Source: Gordonia paraffinivorans NBRC 108238
GTDB taxonomy: Bacteria; Actinomycetota; Actinomycetes; Mycobacteriales; Mycobacteriaceae
Length of the DNA stretch: 64,000 nucleotides
Reading direction: 5' to 3'
Assembly: GCF_000344155.1 (NCBI RefSeq)
Contig: NZ_BAOQ01000001.1
Location: 140,552-204,551, forward strand
Part shown: positions 10,285 to 18,202 of the stretch, one piece after another
Position numbering within the stretch: position 1 is the stretch's first letter
Layout of the letters: each line of letters starts with the position of its first letter
Translations under genes and position numbers: made by a program
Notes under the pieces: generated by a model
Told to the model about the DNA's origin: nothing
The model's database searches: none
The model's input: the letters and a program-made list of their open reading frames with translations, nothing else

Positions 10285-11297
10285 GTGATGCGCCCGCCGA
10301 TCCGATCATCGGTGTTCCGGGCCGATCACCCCGGGAGATCGCGGAGGCGCTGGTACCCGGGATCTGGCCGACCGCGGATGTGGACGGCCTGCGCACGTCG
10401 GCGCAGCGCGCCCGGGCGCTGGCCGAGTCGGTGGAACGGGTGGCCGACGTGGTGGCCTCGGCGACGTCGAAGTTCGCGGCGTTGGTGGCGGGGGAGTTCG
10501 GCGACGGCGTCGTCGCGTCGCTGACCGGTATCACCCGCACCGCACCGGAGTCCCTGCCCGAGGTGGCCGGGAGGCTGCGTGCGCTGGCATCCTCGCTCGA
10601 CGACTACGCCGACGTGGTCACCGAGGCCCGCCAACAGATGTCGGCCGTCGCCCTCGTCGCCGATCGCGACCGCCTGCGCGCCGAGGTCCTCGCCGAGGCC
10701 GGCGACGCCTCGTGGCAGGTGAGTGCGGCCAGTGCCGGCCGGATGGCGTTGACGGCAGCCGGAGACGACCTCGTCGACCGGTCGGCGGAAGCCGGGCAAT
10801 CGGCAGGCTCCCATGCGCCGCCCGCCGCCACGGCCGGGATGCTGCCGTTCGCCCCGATGACGGGGGCGCTGGGCGCGGCGGGTGCGGCGGCCGCCGGTGC
10901 CGCTCTCGGAGTGATCGGGCCAGATGCGGGGGAGTCGGGTGCCGGCGACCTGGCCTGGCTGCGCCGTCGGGCCGATGCCCTGCAGGCGACGGTGCCCGCG
11001 CCGATCGCGGGGTGGTTCCGCACCGCGGTCGGGGTGGGCGTCGGTGCTCGCGGGCGACGCCTGGTGGTGGTCGGGACCAACGATCCGCAGCCCTACCAGC
11101 GGCCGGGGCTCGAACTCGCCGACGACGAGGCGTTGACCGCCGACGGGCGGGCACCGGAACTCGCCATCGTCGAACACATGAGGAGCTCGGGGATCAAGCC
11201 AGTGGCCATCGCGTCTGCGACCCCGATGGAACCGGCGACGGTGGCGGCGCTGCGGGCCGCCGACATCGTCGTGCTGGACCCCGGCAGCCCATGGTGA
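10281..11297 (+). CDS. Helical N-terminus plus deaminase-like C-terminal domain
   Basis: A 338-residue protein. Residues 1-175 are long helices like the N-terminal secretion-targeting domains of type VII effectors. Residues 180-220 form a Gly/Ala/Pro linker. Residues 240-338 form an alpha/beta domain whose end, IVEHMRSSGIKPVAIASATP then a helix ending ADIVVLDPG, resembles bacterial nucleic-acid deaminase toxin folds. The zinc ligands expected for such enzymes are missing: APE (291-293) replaces HAE, and MEPAT (316-320) replaces the CxxC loop. It is therefore probably inactive, or a distant relative. It lies between trmD and rplS as the last gene of a coupled three-gene cassette. The fold assignment is my inference. 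Confidence 0.6.
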   Translation: MSDAPADPIIGVPGRSPREIAEALVPGIWPTADVDGLRTSAQRARALAESVERVADVVASATSKFAALVAGEFGDGVVASLTGITRTAPESLPEVAGRLRALASSLDDYADVVTEARQQMSAVALVADRDRLRAEVLAEAGDASWQVSAASAGRMALTAAGDDLVDRSAEAGQSAGSHAPPAATAGMLPFAPMTGALGAAGAAAAGAALGVIGPDAGESGAGDLAWLRRRADALQATVPAPIAGWFRTAVGVGVGARGRRLVVVGTNDPQPYQRPGLELADDEALTADGRAPELAIVEHMRSSGIKPVAIASATPMEPATVAALRAADIVVLDPGSPW

Positions 11298-11315
11298 GTC
11301 CTGGTAGGGCGCGAT

Positions 11316-11345
11316 TTCGTCGCGCGGGGGTCCCTCTGGCACAAT
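11316..11345 (+). promoter_or_regulatory. Candidate promoter of rplS
   Basis: TTCGTC (11316-11321), an 18-bp spacer and CACAAT (11340-11345), within TCTGGCACAATAGTC. This nearly copies the rpsP promoter element. It would give a leader of about 136 bases before rplS. The -35 overlaps a GCGCGA/TCGCGC hairpin (11309-11325) that may serve as terminator of the upstream cassette. Confidence 0.6.
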
Positions 11346-11487
11346 AGTCGGGTTGCCTGTCGACGACGCCCCTCACCAGGGACGCGACCGACACGGTACA
11401 CCGACGACTCGGAGCACGAACCGGTCGAAGCCGCACGGCCCGCCAGGTTCCTCTGCTCAACGTTCACGCCAGACAAGGACCCGAACA

Positions 11488-11829
11488 ATGAACACGCTCG
11501 ATTTCCTCGACAAGAAGTCCCTCCGCGACGACATCCCGGAGTTCGGACCCGGTGACACCCTCGACGTCCACGTCAAGGTCATCGAGGGCAGCAAGGAACG
11601 CATCCAGGTGTTCAAGGGTGTCGTGATCCGTCGCCAGGGCGGCGGCGTCCGCGAGACCTTCACCGTTCGCAAGGTCTCCTTCGGCGTCGGCGTTGAGCGC
11701 ACCTTCCCGGTCCACAGCCCGAACATCGCCAAGATCGACGTCATCACCCGCGGTGACGTCCGTCGCGCCAAGCTGTACTACCTGCGCGATCTGCGTGGCA
11801 AGGCCGCGAAGATCAAGGAAAAGCGCTGA
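11488..11829 (+). CDS. rplS: 50S ribosomal protein L19
   Basis: Large-subunit protein at the interface with the 30S subunit. It is 113 residues, the usual length, and holds the signature [20 protein letters not shown] (cited by [12 protein letters not shown]) and [19 protein letters not shown] at the end. ATG 11488 gives the family N-terminus [13 protein letters not shown]. lepB follows after 18 bp, with its own promoter in that gap. Confidence 0.97.
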   Translation: MNTLDFLDKKSLRDDIPEFGPGDTLDVHVKVIEGSKERIQVFKGVVIRRQGGGVRETFTVRKVSFGVGVERTFPVHSPNIAKIDVITRGDVRRAKLYYLRDLRGKAAKIKEKR

Positions 11830-11847
11830 CCCGTCTACTCTGACGAG

Positions 11848-12705
11848 GTGGCCGACACTCAACGACCCCGCGAAGATCACGACGCAGACGATCCGGATCC
11901 CGGCAACGGCGACCCCGGTGCCGAGAAGCGCCCCTGGCGACTGAGGTCCGACACGGACGACAGTGACCAGAAGAGCTCTCGATCCGGATCGTTCCTGCGC
12001 GAAGTCGTGATCATCGTGGGGTGCGTTCTTCTTCTGACCTGGGTGCTGCAGACCTTCATCGGCCGGCAGTACGTCATCCCCTCCGAGTCGATGGAATCGA
12101 CACTGATCGGGTGCGACGGATGCACCAACGACCGGATCGTCATCGACAAACTGGTCTACCGCTTCGGTGACCCGCAGCCGGGGGACGTGGTGGTCTTCGA
12201 GGGCCCCACCGAATCCTGGAACGGCGCCTGGGTCTCGCCGCGGTCGACCAACCCGGTGATGCACAAGGTGCAGGACGTGCTGTCCTGGTTCGGTTTCGCG
12301 CCGCCGGACGAGAACGACCTCGTGAAGCGAGTCATCGCGACCGGTGGCCAGACCGTCGAGTGCCACAACGACGAAGGCGTCGGTGTGAAGGTGGACGGCA
12401 AGCCGCTGCACGAGCCGTACATCAACATGGAGTTGCAGCGACAGACCTACGCGCTCTTCGGGTCCGCCGGTCCCGAGGGCGAGTTGCCGCCGTGTCTCGG
12501 ACCCGACTTCGGGCCCATCAAGGTGCCCGAGGGCAACGTGTGGGTGATGGGCGACAACCGTCTCAACTCGCAGGACTCGCGGTACCACGTCGACGACGAG
12601 TACCAGGGCACCGTCCCCGTCGGCGACATTCGCGGCAAGGTCCGGACCGTCATCTACCCCTTCTCCCGGATCGGTGGTGTCGGTTCGTACAACCCCCAGC
12701 AGTGA
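11848..12705 (+). CDS. lepB: Signal peptidase I
   Basis: Membrane serine peptidase (S26) that cuts signal peptides of Sec and Tat exported proteins. It has 285 residues: a charged cytoplasmic N-terminus of about 48 residues, one membrane segment (EVVIIVGCVLLLTWVLQTF), then the catalytic domain with the nucleophile Ser in IPSESMESTL, the general-base Lys in NDLVKRVIATGG, and the GDNRLNSQDSR box. TACTCT lies six bases before the GTG, so it may be transcribed leaderless from within the rplS-lepB gap as well as by read-through. Confidence 0.96.
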   Translation: MADTQRPREDHDADDPDPGNGDPGAEKRPWRLRSDTDDSDQKSSRSGSFLREVVIIVGCVLLLTWVLQTFIGRQYVIPSESMESTLIGCDGCTNDRIVIDKLVYRFGDPQPGDVVVFEGPTESWNGAWVSPRSTNPVMHKVQDVLSWFGFAPPDENDLVKRVIATGGQTVECHNDEGVGVKVDGKPLHEPYINMELQRQTYALFGSAGPEGELPPCLGPDFGPIKVPEGNVWVMGDNRLNSQDSRYHVDDEYQGTVPVGDIRGKVRTVIYPFSRIGGVGSYNPQQ

Positions 12706-12723
12706 TGGGATGATGCGGAAACC

Positions 12724-13410
12724 ATGAGCCGGTGGCCACCACGTTCACCCATCCGGCGGGCAGCCGGACTGCGCACCTTCGAGTTCGCCCTGCACCGGCA
12801 CGGTCTCGGTCCCGTCGCCGGGGTGGACGAGGCGGGTCGTGGGGCCTGCGCCGGGCCGCTCGTGGTCGCGGCCTGTGTGCTCAAACCGACCCAACTCGCC
12901 TCGCTCGCCGACCTCGACGACTCGAAGCGGCTCACCGAGAAGACCCGGGAGCAGCTGTACAGGTCGGTCACCCGGTACGCCCACGCGTGGAGCGCGGTGG
13001 TCATCGAGGCGGAGGAGATCGATCGCATCGGCATCCACGTCGCCAACATCGAGGGAATGCGTCGGGCGATCGCGGCGCTCGACGTGCGACCCGGGTACGT
13101 GCTCTCCGACGGTTTCGCGGTGCCGGGATTGCCGGCGCCGTCGCTGCCGGTGATCGGCGGGGACGGGGCGGCCGCCTGTATCGCGGCGGCCAGCATCATC
13201 GCGAAGGTCACCAGGGATCGCATCATGGTGGCGATGGACGACGAGCTGCCGGGCTACCATTTCGCGATCCACAAGGGGTACAGCACGGCACTCCACATGG
13301 AGCGGATCGACGCCGTCGGTCCGTCGCCGCAACACCGCATGTCATACCGCAACGTGGCGGCACGAGTGGTCGCCGGAACAGAAGACGACAGGGATAGGCT
13401 TACAGGATGA
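12724..13410 (+). CDS. rnhB: Ribonuclease HII
   Basis: Removes RNA from RNA:DNA hybrids and misincorporated ribonucleotides from DNA. The type 2 RNase H signature [19 protein letters not shown] supplies Asp and Glu catalytic residues; [22 protein letters not shown] and HKGYSTALH complete the active site. It has 228 residues with a basic N-terminal extension of about 30. The stop overlaps the next start (ATGA). Confidence 0.95.
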   Translation: MSRWPPRSPIRRAAGLRTFEFALHRHGLGPVAGVDEAGRGACAGPLVVAACVLKPTQLASLADLDDSKRLTEKTREQLYRSVTRYAHAWSAVVIEAEEIDRIGIHVANIEGMRRAIAALDVRPGYVLSDGFAVPGLPAPSLPVIGGDGAAACIAAASIIAKVTRDRIMVAMDDELPGYHFAIHKGYSTALHMERIDAVGPSPQHRMSYRNVAARVVAGTEDDRDRLTG

Positions 13411-13718
13411 GTGCTGAGGATCTCGAGAAGTACGAAACCGAGATGGAACTCTCTCTGTACCGCGAGTACAAGGACATCGTCGGGCAGTTCACCTACGTGG
13501 TGGAGACAGAGCGGCGCTTCTACCTTGCCAACGCGGTCGAGATGATTCCGCGCAACACCGACGGCGAGGTGTATTTCGAACTCCGGATGAGCGACGCCTG
13601 GGTCTGGGACATGTACCGGCCGGCGCGCTTCGTCAAACAGGTCCGGGTGATCACGTTCAAGGACGTCAACATCGAGGAGCTCGAGAAGCCGGAACTGCGG
13701 CTTCCCGACGAGCCATGA
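13407..13718 (+). CDS. DUF2469 conserved protein
   Basis: A 103-residue acidic soluble protein of the actinobacterial DUF2469 family, beginning [20 protein letters not shown] (cited by [16 protein letters not shown]) and containing [12 protein letters not shown]. It is translationally coupled to rnhB by an ATGA overlap. The rnhB-DUF2469-yraN order is conserved in mycobacteria. No function is established; the constant link to rnhB and yraN suggests DNA or RNA processing (inference). Confidence 0.9.
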   Translation: MSAEDLEKYETEMELSLYREYKDIVGQFTYVVETERRFYLANAVEMIPRNTDGEVYFELRMSDAWVWDMYRPARFVKQVRVITFKDVNIEELEKPELRLPDEP

Positions 13719-13740
13719 AGAGATCTTTGGTGACGCACGG

Positions 13741-13828
13741 TGTAGACAAACCGTGAGATGTCCACAGATTCGGCCGCGGCGGAGATGATCCCGCCGCGGC
13801 CGAACTGTCTGTGGCTGATGCTGTCGCC
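13741..13828 (+). promoter_or_regulatory. Upstream module of yraN, twin of the comM module
   Basis: An interrupted palindrome TGTAGACA-N10-TGTCCACA (13741-13766) opens the module; it resembles two inverted DnaA-box-like or operator half-sites around CCGTGA. A long inverted repeat follows: TTCGGCCGCGGCGG (13769-13782) with CCGCCGCGGCCGAA (13791-13804), extended by CCACAGA/TCTGTGG. It ends with GATGCT six bases before the ATG, a likely leaderless -10. The first block and the last block recur, at identical distance, upstream of comM. Confidence 0.65.
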
Positions 13829-14233
13829 ATGAGCCGACCCGCCCGCCGTGGCAGACCCGCCGACCGACGTGCGCACATCGGGCGCCTGGGTGAGGACGCC
13901 GCCGCCGATCACGCCCGGTCACTGGGTTGGGTTGTGCTCGTGCGGAACTGGCGGAATCGATACGGCGAGCTGGACCTGATCGCGGCCGACGGCACGACGC
14001 TGGTCGTCGTGGAGGTGAAGACCCGTGCCGGACGCACGTTCGATGATCCGGTCATGGCGGTCACCCCGGCCAAGCTCTCCCGCATGCGCCGGCTGACGCG
14101 GATGTGGCTGGCCGAGCAGGAACGTCGCTGGGAGCGGATCAGATTCGACGTCGTGGCCGTCCGGCTCGACGCCCACGAACCAGAAGACCCCGGTGGTGTG
14201 CGCATCACACACCACCGGGGCGTGCACGAGTGA
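13829..14233 (+). CDS. yraN: UPF0102 / YraN nuclease-fold protein
   Basis: A 134-residue PD-(D/E)xK-fold protein of the YraN family, predicted to be a DNA-processing (Holliday junction resolvase-like) nuclease. The core NRYGELDLIAADGTTLVVVEVKTR contains the E-x(n)-D...E-V-K catalytic pattern (cited by GELDLIAAD and VVEVKTR). ATG 13829 is chosen over GTG 13811 because the module shared with comM ends exactly at this ATG. Its 3' end contains a 13-bp hairpin. yraN, comM and dprA are close neighbours, as in mycobacteria. Confidence 0.9.
   Translation: MSRPARRGRPADRRAHIGRLGEDAAADHARSLGWVVLVRNWRNRYGELDLIAADGTTLVVVEVKTRAGRTFDDPVMAVTPAKLSRMRRLTRMWLAEQERRWERIRFDVVAVRLDAHEPEDPGGVRITHHRGVHE
14188..14220. 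terminator. Hairpin inside the 3' end of yraN
   Basis: CCCCGGTGGTGTG (14188-14200) and CACACCACCGGGG (14208-14220) form a perfect 13-bp stem with a 7-base loop. It lies in the last codons of yraN, 27 bp before the end of the convergent DUF4185 gene. There is no U-tract; it probably works as a bidirectional terminator for the converging genes. Confidence 0.65.
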
Positions 14234-14246
14234 CAGAGTCCGGGAA

Positions 14247-15554
14247 CTACAGCTTGCTCAGATCGGAGCGGATGAGCATCACGTTGTAGTCGCTCCACCG
14301 TGAGGCGTTGAAGTACAGGTACTTGCCCGTATCTGTGGCCTTCAACGCCGGCGAGGTCGGGAGCATCATCGGCGCGTAGAGCACCGGGTTGCCCGCCGGC
14401 ACGATGGTCCTGGGGTTGCTCCACGGGCCCTGCGGGTTGTCCGCGGTGCGGAGGCGGATGCCGTTGTCGCAGTCGAGCATGATGTATTTGTTCAGGTACG
14501 GACTCCAGGACACGGACAGTTCGGTGACCGGCTGGGTGACGACGCGTGCCGAGCCGTCGTCGGGGATCTCGCTGATGTTGTCGACCCAGCCGCGAGACGA
14601 GCCCGCCCAGTACTCGTACCTGTCGAGATGGAGGATGTCCTCGGGCTTGAACCGGGCGAGGAATGCGGCGCCGAATCGTCCGTTGGGCGTGCCGAACTGG
14701 TAGATGTGATCGTCGCCCGGTTTCCCGCGTGCGTATGCGTTCTGCTGGAACTTGCCGTTGTTGTACTCGGCGGGCGGCAGGTCGAACGGAAGGGCCAGCG
14801 AGACCGGCAGCGGGGAGTTGACGAGGATGGTGCTCTGGTCGGTGACCCAGGTCTGGCCGTTGTTGTCGGAGTAGGCGATCGCAGAGAAGTTGGTGTCCCA
14901 GTTGCCCGTCGAGCCCCACTTACGGACCGACATGTAGTTGATGTACTGCCGGTGTCCTCCGCCGGGGAGGGGAAGGGAGATCGCCGCGGTGGGGATCGTC
15001 GTGACCTCGACGAAGTCCAGACCGAGCGAGGGGATGAGTTCCTGCGCGTAGTTCGGTTCGCCGGGGGCGATCACGGTGCCCGAGTTCGCGTCTCCCGCAA
15101 CGCCATCCGGGATGGTGATCGTGTCGTCGGAGAAGTCGTCGTCATCGGTGCGTAGCAGGACGTTGTGGCGCCATTGCTGTCCGGCGACGGTGCAGTTGCC
15201 GAAGGTGTCGCCGAATGCCATGAGCGTCTGCCCGCTGCCGTTGTCCCAGGCGATGCCGAGGTCGGTGCCGCTGATGGCGAAGCGGTTGTAGGTGTCGTTG
15301 TTGCTCTTCGGTCCGGTGACCCAGCTCAACACCTTGGAGATGGTCCCGCTGTAGGCGGGGAGCGGCCCCTGCGGGCCCTGCGGCTGGGCGCTGGGTTCGG
15401 ACGAACCGAATCCCTGGCTCGAACCGCTTCCGGAGTTGCCGCAGGGCGAGGCCTCGGCGACACCGGTTCCGGCGGACAGGACGACAGCGGAGGCGCCGAT
15501 CGCTACGGCTGTTGCCAGCGCCAGTCGGACACCTTTGGTGGAACGGCTGGGCAC
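14247..15554 (-). CDS. Secreted DUF4185 protein
   Basis: A 435-residue exported protein. The N-terminus has a basic start, a hydrophobic stretch (LALATAVAIGASAVVLSAG) and a probable cleavage after AEA, so a Sec signal peptide of about 36 residues. A Ser/Gly/Gln-rich linker follows, then a DUF4185-type beta-propeller-like domain with FAISGTDLGIAWDNG, LMAFGDTFGNC and repeated W/Y-rich strands. The family is common in actinobacteria, near glycan-binding or glycosidase-like proteins, but activity is unproven. GGAGG stands seven bases before the GTG start. Its upstream region is unusually AT-rich with repeated operator-like sequences. Confidence 0.85.
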   Translation of the reverse strand: MPSRSTKGVRLALATAVAIGASAVVLSAGTGVAEASPCGNSGSGSSQGFGSSEPSAQPQGPQGPLPAYSGTISKVLSWVTGPKSNNDTYNRFAISGTDLGIAWDNGSGQTLMAFGDTFGNCTVAGQQWRHNVLLRTDDDDFSDDTITIPDGVAGDANSGTVIAPGEPNYAQELIPSLGLDFVEVTTIPTAAISLPLPGGGHRQYINYMSVRKWGSTGNWDTNFSAIAYSDNNGQTWVTDQSTILVNSPLPVSLALPFDLPPAEYNNGKFQQNAYARGKPGDDHIYQFGTPNGRFGAAFLARFKPEDILHLDRYEYWAGSSRGWVDNISEIPDDGSARVVTQPVTELSVSWSPYLNKYIMLDCDNGIRLRTADNPQGPWSNPRTIVPAGNPVLYAPMMLPTSPALKATDTGKYLYFNASRWSDYNVMLIRSDLSKL

Positions 15555-15566
15555 TCAGGACCTCCG

Positions 15567-15623
15567 CGTGACAGGTGTTACTGAAGTTATTGACGTGACT
15601 ATTGTTACTAAAGTTGTGTCACG
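15567..15623 (-). promoter_or_regulatory. Repeat-rich operator region before the DUF4185 gene
   Basis: Two direct repeats TGTTACTgAAGTT (15576-15588) and TGTTACTaAAGTT (15603-15615), 27 bp apart, lie inside an outer inverted pair CGTGACA (15567-15573) / TGTCACG (15617-15623). The stretch is far richer in A/T than its surroundings. The spacing fits binding of a regulator at two sites on one face of the helix. The regulator is unknown. Confidence 0.55.
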
Positions 15624-15653
15624 GTACGTGTCTCAGCGGGTCACGATCCGGTG

Positions 15654-16319
15654 TCAGCGGATGAGATGGCGCGACTCGGCGTCTGTGCGCGATTGCCAGC
15701 CGACTCGTTCGAGTTCGGGGATGTCGCTCTCTCGCTCCGGGTAGCCGATGCACAGGTAGGCGACCAGCTTCCAGCGCGGTGGGACACCGAGTGCCGCGGT
15801 CACCTCGTCGGGGTCGAGGATGGACACCCAGCCGACGCCGACGCCGCGGGCACGGGCGGCGAGCCACATGGTCGTGATCGCCGCGACCACCGAATATTCG
15901 AGGGTCTCCGGGACGGTCTGGCGGCCGAGCCCGTGGCCCTGGGCGGGTTCGGGGTCGCAGAAGACGGCCAGATGAACCGGTGCGTCGTCGAGTCCGGCGA
16001 GTTTCAACGACGAGTACAGCTGCGCGCGCTCGCCCGAGTAGCCGTCGAGTGCCTGCGAATTGCAGCGGATGAAGCTGTCGCGCACGACTTCTCGGGCGGT
16101 GGTCGTCTGCACCTCGACCCACCGCCAGGGTTGGCTGTTGCCGACCGACGGCGACAGTTCGGCGGCCTCGAGGATCTCGGGGAGGAGGTGGGCGGGGAGA
16201 GGCTCGCGACTGAACCGGCGGACGTCACGCCGCCAGCGGAAGAGTCGGTCGAGATCGTCGACGAAGGTTGTGTCGAAGGTTCCGTCGTCGACGGTCCCGG
16301 CCGCCGTCTGCATGCTCAT
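15654..16319 (-). CDS. bluB: 5,6-dimethylbenzimidazole synthase
   Basis: Nitroreductase-fold flavin enzyme that breaks down FMNH2 with O2 to make DMB, the lower ligand of cobalamin. It has 221 residues. The BluB pattern is clear: WRRDVRRF, LSPSVGNSQPWRWVEV, GHGLGRQTVPETLEYSVV and GVGVGWVSILDP. Start ATG 16319 is chosen for a GGGAGA Shine-Dalgarno at good spacing; in-frame codons further upstream lie in a structured intergenic region. It fits the other cobalamin genes in the window (cobQ, cobO, cobB, cobA). Confidence 0.92.
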   Translation of the reverse strand: MSMQTAAGTVDDGTFDTTFVDDLDRLFRWRRDVRRFSREPLPAHLLPEILEAAELSPSVGNSQPWRWVEVQTTTAREVVRDSFIRCNSQALDGYSGERAQLYSSLKLAGLDDAPVHLAVFCDPEPAQGHGLGRQTVPETLEYSVVAAITTMWLAARARGVGVGWVSILDPDEVTAALGVPPRWKLVAYLCIGYPERESDIPELERVGWQSRTDAESRHLIR

Positions 16320-16605
16320 CTGTGTCGTCTCCCGTCCCTCGCACCACACCATACTCAGGGGGCAGGGCCTTCCCGGATCTCGAGACACGGGCGTGCCCGC
16401 GTCTTGCGGTGCCGGTGACGGTGGTGAACGGCGACGTGAGCATCGGTGCCGGAGTGCGAAACCCGGGCTGCACAGGGCACCATCCCGATTTCTGTCGCAT
16501 GCGTACGAATGCGGAGTCGGCGACATCAATCGAGGTCGCATCGGCGGATCGATGTCGCCTGCGACATCGACGCCGACACTCGTCCGGTCCCTCTCGGCGA
16601 CATGT
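16320..16605. other. Structured intergenic stretch between bluB and comM
   Basis: No credible gene. It holds short repeated and inverted copies of GCGACATC: GTCGGCGACATC (16516-16527) opposite GATGTCGC (16551-16558), then GCGACATCGACGCCGAC (16561-16577), whose end pairs with the first GTCGGCG. These can fold as one nested structure. It may contain the bluB promoter and regulatory sites, or a small RNA; I see no clear terminator or promoter. Confidence 0.4.
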
Positions 16606-16693
16606 CGTGGACAACCCGTGAACCATCCACAGATCCGGTCCCGCCGACCGGTGGGTGAGGGTCGGAGTCGTCGTCCTCACCCATGCTGTCCCC
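16606..16693 (+). promoter_or_regulatory. Upstream module of comM, twin of the yraN module
   Basis: Begins CGTGGACAACCCGTGA and continues to TCCACAGAT (24 of the first 33 bases equal the yraN module), with GTGGA/TCCAC as inverted half-sites. It ends CATGCTGTCCCC directly before the comM ATG, matching 13 of 15 bases of the yraN start region. Both modules are exactly 88 bp from first base to the ATG. CATGCT, six bases before the ATG, would be a leaderless -10. Confidence 0.65.
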
Positions 16694-18202
16694 ATGTTGG
16701 GGCAAACACAGGCGGTGGGGCTCAACGCCTTTGCCGCGCGCGTCGTCGACGTGCAGGCGAGCATCAGTTCGGGGTTGCCCGGGTTCTCGGTGACCGGAAA
16801 CCCGGACGCGTCGGTGCGCGAGGCACGTGATCGGGTGCGTGCGGCGATCCGGAACTCGGGGCTCAGCTTCCCGGAGCTGAAGGTGACGGTGGCGCTGTCG
16901 CCGGCCGACATGCCGAAGGTGGGTTCCGGATTCGATCTCGCCATGGCGGTGGCGATCCTGGCCGCCACCGACCAGGTCGCCTCCGAGATGCTCGCGTCGA
17001 CGGTCTTCCTCGGTGAGCTCGGTCTCGACGGCAGGCTCCGGCCGATCCGTGGGGTGCTGCCCGCGGTGATCGCGGCGCGCCAGGCGGGGTACCGGCGAGC
17101 GGTCGTCCCCATCGAGACGATCGCGGAGGCGGCTCTGGTCGAGGGAATGGACGTCGGCGGCGCGTCGGACCTCGGCGAGGTGACGCGTTGGCTCGAGGGC
17201 GACCACGTACTCGACACGGTGCACGCGGCGCCGGTCACCCAGGCGCCGCCGGTGCCCGACATGGCCGATGTCGTCGGCCAGCACGAGGCGCGCTACGCAC
17301 TCGAGATCGCCGCGGCCGGAGCGCATCACGTCCTCATGACCGGGCCGCCAGGCATCGGCAAGACCATGCTCGCCCGACGGTTGCCGGGCATCCTGCCACC
17401 GCTCGGGCTCGAGGACTCACTCGAGGTGACGGCCATCCACTCGCTGGTGGGAGAGCTGTCCCCGGGACGCCCGCTCATCACCGAGCCGCCGTTCGTCGCA
17501 CCGCACCACAGCTCGTCGACCACCGCACTGCTCGGCGGCGGAACAGGATTCGCCCGGCCGGGTGCGGTCTCCAAAGCGCATCGAGGCGTGCTGTTCCTGG
17601 ACGAGTGCGCCGAGATGGGCAGCCACGTGCTGGAATCACTTCGGGAACCCCTCGAGGACGGGGAGGTCCGCGTCCCCCGACGCGACGGCGTCGCCACGTA
17701 TCCCGCCCGATTCCAGCTGATCCTCGCGGCGAACCCGTGCCCGTGCGCGCCCGCGCACGATGTCGACTGCGTCTGCAGCGCCGTCGTACGACGCCGCTAC
17801 CTCGGGAAGCTGTCGGGCCCGCTCATGGACCGGGTCGACATCCGCGTGCGCATGGATCCGCCCGGTAACACGGCCCTCATGAGCGGGTCGGGGGAATCGA
17901 GCGCCGAGGTCCGGACGCGGGTCACCGCGGCACGCGCGGCGGCGGTCGAACGCTGGTCCGAATTCGGTTGGCGCACCAACGCCGAGGTCCCCGGCTCGGC
18001 TCTGCGGCAGAAGTTCCCACTGCCGCCGGAGGTGCTGCGCCCCATCGAACTGTTCCTGCGCGACGGCCGCGTCACCGCGCGCGGAGCAGACCGCGCTCTT
18101 CGTCTCGCCTGGACGCTGTGCGACCTGCGCGGCGCCGAGCGGCCCGTCGAAGACGATGTGGCACAAGCGCTCCTGTACCGCGACCGGGGAGCGAGCTGGT
18201 GA
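16694..18202 (+). CDS. comM: YifB/ComM AAA+ helicase-like protein
   Basis: ComM (YifB, 'Mg-chelatase-like') of 502 residues. In Vibrio the homologue is a branch-migration helicase that integrates DNA during natural transformation. Order: N-terminal domain with LGQTQAVGLNAFAARVVDVQ; AAA+ domain with Walker A GPPGIGKT, FVAPHHSSSTTALLGGG and Walker B LFLDECAEM; and a Cys-containing insertion (ANPCPCAPAHDVDCVC) that may bind zinc. ATG 16694 is supported by the start and by the module shared with yraN. It is translationally coupled to dprA (GTGA). Confidence 0.94.
   Translation: MLGQTQAVGLNAFAARVVDVQASISSGLPGFSVTGNPDASVREARDRVRAAIRNSGLSFPELKVTVALSPADMPKVGSGFDLAMAVAILAATDQVASEMLASTVFLGELGLDGRLRPIRGVLPAVIAARQAGYRRAVVPIETIAEAALVEGMDVGGASDLGEVTRWLEGDHVLDTVHAAPVTQAPPVPDMADVVGQHEARYALEIAAAGAHHVLMTGPPGIGKTMLARRLPGILPPLGLEDSLEVTAIHSLVGELSPGRPLITEPPFVAPHHSSSTTALLGGGTGFARPGAVSKAHRGVLFLDECAEMGSHVLESLREPLEDGEVRVPRRDGVATYPARFQLILAANPCPCAPAHDVDCVCSAVVRRRYLGKLSGPLMDRVDIRVRMDPPGNTALMSGSGESSAEVRTRVTAARAAAVERWSEFGWRTNAEVPGSALRQKFPLPPEVLRPIELFLRDGRVTARGADRALRLAWTLCDLRGAERPVEDDVAQALLYRDRGASW

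Noticed and set aside
15654..16319. Drug-activating nitroreductase instead of BluB
   Set aside because: The SPSVGNSQPW, GHGLG and GVGWVSILDP motifs are BluB-specific; generic nitroreductases lack this set.
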